From Gonium pectorale (Eukaryota > Chlorophyta > Chlorophyceae > Chlamydomonadales > Volvocaceae), in NCBI GenBank assembly GCA_001584585.1, contig LSYV01000012.1, positions 361,551 through 374,761 on the forward strand: a DNA stretch of 13,211 nt, in the 5' to 3' direction. Position 1 is the stretch's first letter. Each line of letters begins with the position of its first letter. This document shows, piece by piece, positions 8,585-13,211 of this stretch. The translations under genes and the position numbers were made by a program. The notes below the pieces were generated by a model. The model was given only the letters and a program-made list of their open reading frames with translations, did no database searches and was not told the origin of the DNA.

Positions 8585-8685
8585 GCGGTACTCGCATTGC
8601 TGTTGCGCATCTCAGCGGGCAGGGTGTGCCCTGCCCTCTCGTGGGACCACGCACATAGCACCTGCCCGTACATGGCGGTACTCGC
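8585..8685. repeat. 11-bp direct repeat, 90 bp apart
   Basis: GCGGTACTCGC occurs at 8585-8595 and 8675-8685. The flanks do not match, so this is not a longer tandem duplication. It lies in the putative 3' UTR of the FAD monooxygenase gene. Confidence 0.6.
8617..8636. repeat. Perfect 8-bp stem, 4-nt loop hairpin
   Basis: GGGCAGGG at 8617-8624 and CCCTGCCC at 8629-8636 are exact reverse complements around a TGTG loop. With seven G-C pairs of eight it would be very stable in RNA. It lies in the putative 3' UTR, about 510 bases after the stop codon. A regulatory role is possible but not shown. Confidence 0.7.
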
Positions 8686-8879
8686 GCTGTCGACACACGT
8701 CGTGAGGACTTCGCAGCTGGAGTTGGGGCTGATGGGCGCGGACCTGATGCTCTGGTAGCTGTACTCCTTGAGCGGACATGGCCCGTCGACTCCATCGGTC
8801 AACTGCCCGGCAAGGGGAGATGAGCGGGATGCGGGTGGGAGTTGCGGCGGCCGCCAGGGGCGTCGGTCAGGAACCTGTC

Positions 8880-8884
8880 TGTAA
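8880..8884 (+). terminator. TGTAA polyadenylation signal for the FAD monooxygenase gene
   Basis: This is the first plus-strand TGTAA after the stop codon at 8105. TGTAA is the established poly(A) signal of volvocine algae, with cleavage usually 10-20 bases downstream. Distance and orientation fit; use of the site is inferred. Confidence 0.6.
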
Positions 8885-8899
8885 GGCACACGACAGGGC

Positions 8900-9797
8900 C
8901 TTGCAGCATCATGATAGGGCACCCCATACGGCGTGTGTGGGCGGGCATGTATGCCTGCATCGCCCGGGTTATGTATCTGCAGGGCGTTTCGCCCACTCTG
9001 ACGGGAGCCAGTCGGCTTTTGTGGCCTGCAGTCCCCTTATAGGGGGCCTGTTACGTACCACGTCCATGTACTCGACACTATTGCCGGCTGGTGGGCTGCG
9101 CGGGTTGTGCGTTCGCCGGGCGGCATGCGTTTCTGCTGCTGATGGAGCACTTTACGGTAGCAGAAGCGCACGTACCGCATCCTCTGCGTTGCTCCTGACC
9201 CGGCCTATCTGCGCGCGCCCCGCATCTCCCTGCATTGAAGCGAACGGCATGCCCGGCGCCTCCACAGTCTCCGCGCACCGGGCCGTACCCCGCCCCAGGT
9301 GCCTGGGGCTGCCGGCGACGCACCGCGATCCGGTCGTCCCCGGCTGACTTCTGCGCGCCGCTGCAATGCCGGGCGGCAGCCGCTTGCCGCTGCTGTGCGA
9401 AAGAAGCTGAGGGCCTCCCGTCGGGAAATGATACCCTACGCCACCCGCCGGCCCTATCACACACGGATTTTAGACGCGTTTTCTGCACTTCGTATCGCGT
9501 ATCGCATACATAATAGATCACAGACCAGGGCCCCAGTTGGCTGTGGCACCCAAAGGGAAGCGACGCGGCACGGGTTGCTTGGCAGACTGGCGTCAGAGGA
9601 CGAAAGGCATGCAAGCCATGACGCGCCGAGCGCGTTTGCCACACGTGCGCACGAGCCCACGCAAGGGCTGCCGTATCAACCCGTACATGGCATAGGCGTG
9701 CCGCTCACGCGACGGAACCCACGCCCCGTGACGCGCAGCCCAGGGCAACGGAAAGACGCGGACAAGATCTTGGGAAAGCTAGCAGCTCTCACAGCCG
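8900..9797. other. Intergenic DNA between two convergent genes
   Basis: After the inferred 3' ends of the FAD monooxygenase gene and the facing small gene, about 900 bases remain with no recognisable gene. Composition is mixed, with a less GC-rich part around 9460-9530. A near-palindrome CCCCTTATAGGGGG lies at 9033-9046. Open frames on both strands show no domain I know, and no tRNA-like internal promoter boxes were seen. Confidence 0.5.
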
Positions 9798-10306
9798 TTA
9801 CAACAGCAAGCCGCAAGATACCTTGCGAGTTGCGCAGCGCTTACACCGAGCCCGCAAACCAAGCACGCACAACACCCAAGCCGCCGGTGCAGCTGGCTGC
9901 CAACGGGTATGTACGGCAACCCGCAGGCCGGCGACGCCTCCAGCTCCGTCCGCCACATGCGGGGCCATGGCGGCCCTATAGGGGCCCCATAAGGGGGGGG
10001 GAAACACCCGCCCCACGCGCGTGCCAGGCCCCCTGCATGCGGCCCGACACCTCCACCTCACATGGCCTTGTCATGTCCCCCTCCACACCGCGTGGCATTG
10101 TACGCCGCTCTGCCGGCTACATCTGCTCGCGACCATCCAGGGCGCTCGCGTCCGCCGCTCCGACGCACTTGACATGCACGGCGATGTGGGCATCACGCCC
10201 TGACGTACGAGCTCCCGGACGAAGGGCCAAAGCACCGTGCGCCATGGCGCTGGCCGCACCCGTCCGTGCGGCTGCGGCGCACACAGCGCCCAAAGCTAGT
10301 CCTTAG
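9428..10306 (+). other. 292-codon open reading frame of doubtful coding status
   Basis: From ATG 9428 a frame stays open to a stop at 10304-10306; it extends further upstream only through a non-ATG start. The translation is rich in Arg, Ala, Pro and Thr without any domain, membrane segment or motif that I recognise. It lies antisense to the inferred 3' UTR of the small minus-strand gene and has no clear poly(A) signal before that gene. In GC-rich DNA, stop codons are rare, so a frame this long can arise by chance. I list it because it is the longest unexplained ATG frame in the window. Confidence 0.15.
9841..9845 (-). terminator. TGTAA polyadenylation signal for the small membrane-protein gene
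   Basis: TTACA on the plus strand at 9841-9845 reads TGTAA on the minus strand, about 605 bases after the stop codon at 10450. It is the first such signal downstream, and a second lies at 9798-9802. Two signals within 50 bases in the right orientation support a 3' end here. Confidence 0.55.
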
Positions 10307-10449
10307 CCATACACAATGCAGGAAATCCCAACCGAGCAGCATCTACATTTCTTTCTAACTACGTTAAGCCTCGGGGGTTGTGAGGGGTCCGTGCCGGTGG
10401 GTTAGGCTCCCCCTCCAGCTGGGCCCCCTCTTCGTGTCACAGCCGCACT
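9846..10449 (-). other. Probable 3' UTR of the small membrane-protein gene
   Basis: This stretch between the TGA at 10450 and the TGTAA at 9845 shows no minus-strand gene. It contains a perfect 10-bp palindrome, CCCTATAGGG (9974-9983), next to GGGGCCCC (9981-9988) and a G8 run (9993-10000). The segment near 10300-10370 is less GC-rich than its surroundings. Confidence 0.5.
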
Positions 10450-10806
10450 TCAGTGCGACTTGGCATACTCCGGGAAGTACGCGGGGTCATACTTGACGAG
10501 GTCCTCCACCTCCTTGCGCCCCAGCGGCTTGCTGGTGAAAATGAACGTGACCATGGCGCCGGTCCAGAGGCCCGCGAAGAACTGGTACGCCGGCGAGCCC
10601 AGAATGGGAAACACCCGCGGAGGCTTGACCTTCGGGTTTATGAGCACGCGACGAATGATGGGGTCGCGGTCCAGGGCCGAGAGCACGTCCCTTTGGGGCT
10701 TGTCATAGTTGATGGCCGGAACTGGGGGCCGCCACTCCTCCACGGCAGCGCGAGCTGGCTCCTTGTTGCGCCAGCGGATGTAATCGGCGAGCGTCTTCAT
10801 AGACAT
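10450..10806 (-). CDS. Small single-pass membrane protein of unknown function, 118 residues, intronless
   Basis: It runs from ATG 10806 to TGA 10450 without introns. I do not recognise the family. The N-terminus (1-25) can form a charged amphipathic helix (MSMKTLADYIRWRNK...). A proline-rich basic segment follows (about 26-66, including PPVPAINYDKP and PKVKPPR). One hydrophobic segment, about residues 72-91 (PAYQFFAGLWTGAMVTFIF), looks like a single membrane helix. The tail is charged and tyrosine-rich (KYDPAYFPEYAKSH). Codon use is strongly GC3-biased (AAG, GAG, CTG, GAC), as in well-expressed algal genes, and the gene is compact. The architecture resembles accessory subunits of mitochondrial or plastid membrane complexes, but that is inference from shape only. 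A second ATG at 10800 is an alternative start. It is divergent from the TCF25 homologue across about 300 bp. Confidence 0.8.
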   Translation of the reverse strand: MSMKTLADYIRWRNKEPARAAVEEWRPPVPAINYDKPQRDVLSALDRDPIIRRVLINPKVKPPRVFPILGSPAYQFFAGLWTGAMVTFIFTSKPLGRKEVEDLVKYDPAYFPEYAKSH

Positions 10807-11105
10807 GGTTAGGAGCAAGGCGTCTACTCCTATGTCCTCCTACGTGCCGCTAGAGCTGTCACCAGAATCAGCTAGGCTACTTTCGACACCACGGCGCGAA
10901 ATGTACGGCACAGGGAGGTTTGTTTGAGAGAATAGCAAGCTAATGGATGACTTGACAAAAAGGTCGGCCGACGCCTGACGTGCTGACCGGTGCGCGCTAG
11001 ACATCAGTCGACCGTGACAGTGGACCAAACCTATTGCCGCTCGATCCTTCTGGCTCAATCGCATACAATTCTGTAAGTCATCGCTAGATCAGCTAGTTGC
11101 AGCTC
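10807..11105. promoter_or_regulatory. Compact divergent promoter region
   Basis: These 299 bases separate the start codons of the small membrane-protein gene (minus) and the TCF25 homologue (plus). Base composition is clearly less GC-rich than the exons on either side, as is common for algal promoters. No convincing TATA box is seen. Sharing of so short a region implies overlapping or coupled promoters. Confidence 0.65.
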
Positions 11106-13211
11106 ATGGCCACGCGGCACCTGCGGCGACTCCAAGAGCAAGCAGCGTCAGTGCGTGTAGCCGCTGGCAAGGACGGCGATGATGGGGACAGCGAGGAGGA
11201 GCAGGAGGAGGATGTCCGGGGCCCGCAGAAGCCGTTCAACCCGTTCGATCTGCTGAGCGACGACGTGAGTGCTGCTCACCCTGCTGGGCCCGGTCAAGCT
11301 TCCTTCCGGGTTATGCCATGGCCGACGCTCCGTAATTCTGTGCGCATGCACGCTCCACGAGCGCCCCGCCGGTCGAAGCCCGGGTGCGGGTGTTCCTCCC
11401 CTCGACGGCACCACCCCCCCTTGGCGCCCCATCCCCCGCAGGACGAGCCAGCACAAGAGGCCGAAGCCTCGGACCAGGACCGGGACGTCGACCAAGACGG
11501 CGCCCAATCCCAATCCCAGCCCCGGCCCGAATCCCGAACCCAGCCACCGCCCGAGCCCAGCCAGCCCCATGCCGCCGGTGGCGGCGGCGCCGTCGCCGGA
11601 TCCAGCAAATCCAAGAAGAAGAAAAAGAAGGGCGGCAAGCAGGGCGGCAAGCAAGCAGCCGACGGCAGTGAAGATGACGCCGCACCTGGGCCGGGGCCTG
11701 GCGGCAAGGCGGGCGGTGGTGCTAAGGGCGGCAAGGGAGCCAAGGGCGCCGCCGCCGCTGGCGGCGCCGCTACGCCCCGCGCCGTGGAGGAGGACATTGA
11801 CGCCATCCTCCGGGAGCTGAATATCACCACGACGGTGAGTGAGAGAGGGAATGATGGAGCGGGCGCATTCCCGCTCCCCGCTCACGCTGGACGCCTGTGC
11901 TGGGTTTGCGCTGCCCGGGGCCCGCCAGCCCGTCACGGGACTGTGGGCCGCCCGCCCGCACCTGCGCCACAGCAGCAGGCGAGGGGCGGTCACAGGTCAC
12001 CAGCCGCAGGCGCTGGGAGCCAGCTGCCAGCCGCCAGCCACGGCTGCGTGCCTGCGCTCGCCACAGGCAGTAGGTAAAGGACGACTGCCCTGAACCCCCG
12101 CACCTACCGGTGACCACCCGCTGGCGGTGCAGGCAAAGCAGGCAGGCGGCGGCGACTGTCAGGGGTGGGAGTGCGGTGGCACTCGCCCTTCCCCTACTGC
12201 TGTATGCTGCAGGCAATAGCGCCCCCTCCCAACTTCCATGGAGCCCCCGGCGACAACATCACATCCTGCACATTAATGTCCGATGCGCCCGCTGGTCATG
12301 TGCCCCTGTCCTAATAAGGGATGTTCCCGTCGTACCCCGCATGCTCCGCAGGCCGGGGCAGCGGCGTCTGCGGCCGCTGGCGGCGGCGGCGCTGGGCCCA
12401 GCGGCGGCGATGCTGGCGGCGCGGGGCCGTCCACCTCCGGGGCTGGCGGCGGCGTGGCGGCGGCTGCGGGGCCGTCTGTGCTGTGTGTGGACATGAAGGG
12501 GCTGCGCGGCGACGAGGAGGTGAGGGACCGGGGTCGAGGTCTTGTTTTGGGTGGCGCCGGAGCGGACCCCTCCCCTCCCCCAGTATCACGCGCCCCCAAA
12601 TTCAGTGTGCACGCCCCCGGACCTGCCTTCCCCCCATAGGGAGGGATCGGAATGGCCTGCGCCTCCGGCTTCTCTGTCGACAGCCTGTGTCGCCTTCCAA
12701 CCCTCTGCCTCCACTTAGCATACGCCCCTTCCAATCCGGCCGTATCCCCTCAGTAGTCCTATGGCACTCTCCCGTCGCTCTCCCCTGTAGTGGGAACGCC
12801 TTTCTCCTATTATGATCCCCTCCCATCCCTCACCGGCCCCGGCCCCATCCCCTCCCGTGCCCTGCCCCAGCTCCGGCGCATCTTCGGTTCGGATGTGGTG
12901 GCGGCGGTGGACAGGCAGGACCGCGCGGCGGCGGCGGAGGCGCGGCGCTTCGGGGCGGCGGCGCGCGGCATGGGCGGACCCGCGGGTCGGCGGCGCGGCC
13001 TGGGGCTGAAGCGCGGCTGGCTGGTGGCGCCCAAGGAGCACTGGCCGCCGTGCGAGGGGGGCCTCAGCATGGTGACGGCGGGTGAGGTGACTGGGGACAT
13101 TGCAGCATGGCAACTCGGCGGATGATGGCGGAGGAGCTTGATCGCCGGGCGGCGAGGGGCCAGAGGGCCGGTCTGGGGTTGTACTTGCGAGAAGCGCGCT
13201 GGCCGGGGGGG
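11106..13211 (+). CDS. TCF25: TCF25/Rqc1 homologue (ribosome-associated quality control factor), 5' four exons, 3' end outside window
   Basis: Exons are 11106-11264, 11442-11834, 12352-12519 and 12871-13081 (310 codons plus one base, all junctions in frame). TCF25/Nulp1, called Rqc1 in yeast, works with the E3 ligase Ltn1/Listerin, Rqc2/NEMF and Cdc48 on stalled 60S subunits. The N-terminus MATRHLRRLQ matches the family's M-x-R-x-LRRL start. An acidic stretch follows (DSEEEQEED, 28-36), then a Gln/Pro-rich linker, a lysine run at K111-K116, and EEDIDAIL (169-176), matching the family's EDID-IL motif. VLCVDMKGLRGDEELRRIFG (227-246) matches its VLYV...L...ELKR-FG segment. Exon 4 holds GWLVAPKEHWPP (289-300) and GLSM (304-307), matching WL--PK--WP and GLSM. 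The larger C-terminal part lies beyond the edge. Exon 3 is an Ala/Gly-rich insert. The ATG at 11106 is chosen because the family start follows it directly. Confidence 0.88.
11835..12351 (+). other. Intron 2 of the TCF25 homologue
   Basis: It runs from a GTGAGT donor at 11835 to a TCCGCAG acceptor at 12351, in phase 0 on both sides. It lies between EEDIDAILRELN and the Ala/Gly-rich segment. Candidate internal acceptors near 12131 and 12213 are not followed by a usable donor. I see no conserved family segment inside. Confidence 0.75.
12520..12870 (+). other. Intron 3 of the TCF25 homologue
   Basis: It runs from a GTGAGG donor at 12520 to a GCCCCAG acceptor at 12870, in phase 0. It joins MKGLRGDEE to LRRIFGSDVV, as the family alignment requires. 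The 3' half is rich in C and T with many CCCTCCC tracts. Nothing else is seen. Confidence 0.85.

Larger units (their letters stand above)
8106..8879 (+). other. Probable 3' UTR of the FAD monooxygenase gene
   Basis: About 775 bases lie between the TAG at 8103-8105 and the first downstream TGTAA at 8880. The stretch has no plausible splice continuation and no recognisable protein on either strand. Several open frames cross it on both strands, but without domain or codon support. It contains a perfect hairpin (8617-8636) and an 11-bp direct repeat (8585-8595 and 8675-8685). Confidence 0.6.

Noticed and set aside
8542..8922. 126-codon minus-strand frame in the 3' UTR region
   Set aside because: It has no domain, no poly(A) signal or splice context, and is antisense to the inferred 3' UTR.
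9078..9644. 188-codon minus-strand frame in the convergent intergenic DNA
   Set aside because: No recognisable motif and no codon bias that fits the neighbours. It lies beyond the inferred 3' end of the upstream minus-strand gene.
10807..10818. Upstream extension of the small membrane protein to a TTG codon at 10818
   Set aside because: Nuclear genes start at ATG. The first ATG in the frame is at 10806.
11072..11105. TGTAA/GTAAGT just upstream of the TCF25 homologue start
   Set aside because: As a splice donor it would need an acceptor within about 30 bases before the ATG, too short for an intron. As a poly(A) signal it has no plus-strand gene to end.
13082..13211. A further exon after the donor at 13082 using the GCAG acceptor near 13105
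   Set aside because: The intron would be only about 20-25 bases, far too short, and the following sequence does not match the next TCF25 segment. The next exon is probably beyond the window.

Overview
The window looks like nuclear DNA from a volvocine green alga (Chlamydomonas/Volvox type). The exons are very GC-rich with GC-biased third codon positions. They are broken by many short introns with GTGAG/GTGCG/GTGGG donors and mostly CAG acceptors. The proteins carry Ala/Gly-rich low-complexity inserts, and TGTAA, the usual poly(A) signal of these algae, lies at plausible distances downstream of the genes that end here. Nothing is prokaryotic, viral or organellar. The species call is inference from these traits, not from a database match.

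Layout: (1) 1-3065, minus strand: the first three exons of an FMO-type flavin-containing monooxygenase, with its 3' end beyond the left edge and a long repeat-rich second intron. (2) 3066-3981: a comparatively AT-rich divergent intergenic region. It holds an unexplained 183-codon open frame. (3) 3982-8105, plus strand: a complete ten-exon gene for a 506-residue FAD monooxygenase of the PHBH/zeaxanthin-epoxidase type. (4) 8106-10449: the 3' UTRs of two convergent genes and the DNA between them, with TGTAA signals on both strands, small hairpins and a doubtful 292-codon open frame. (5) 10450-10806, minus strand: an intronless gene for a 118-residue, probably single-pass membrane protein that I do not recognise. 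(6) 10807-11105: a compact divergent promoter. (7) 11106 to the right edge, plus strand: the first four exons of a TCF25/Rqc1 homologue, a ribosome-associated quality-control factor.

The exon models rest on splice phase and protein homology together. In the complete gene, all nine introns join in frame and every conserved flavoprotein motif is recovered in order. The most interesting biology is the head-to-head pair of two unrelated flavin monooxygenases sharing one upstream region. The FMO member is missing parts of its cofactor motifs. The small orphan membrane protein comes next. I see no convincing mobile element, CRISPR array, tRNA or rRNA.
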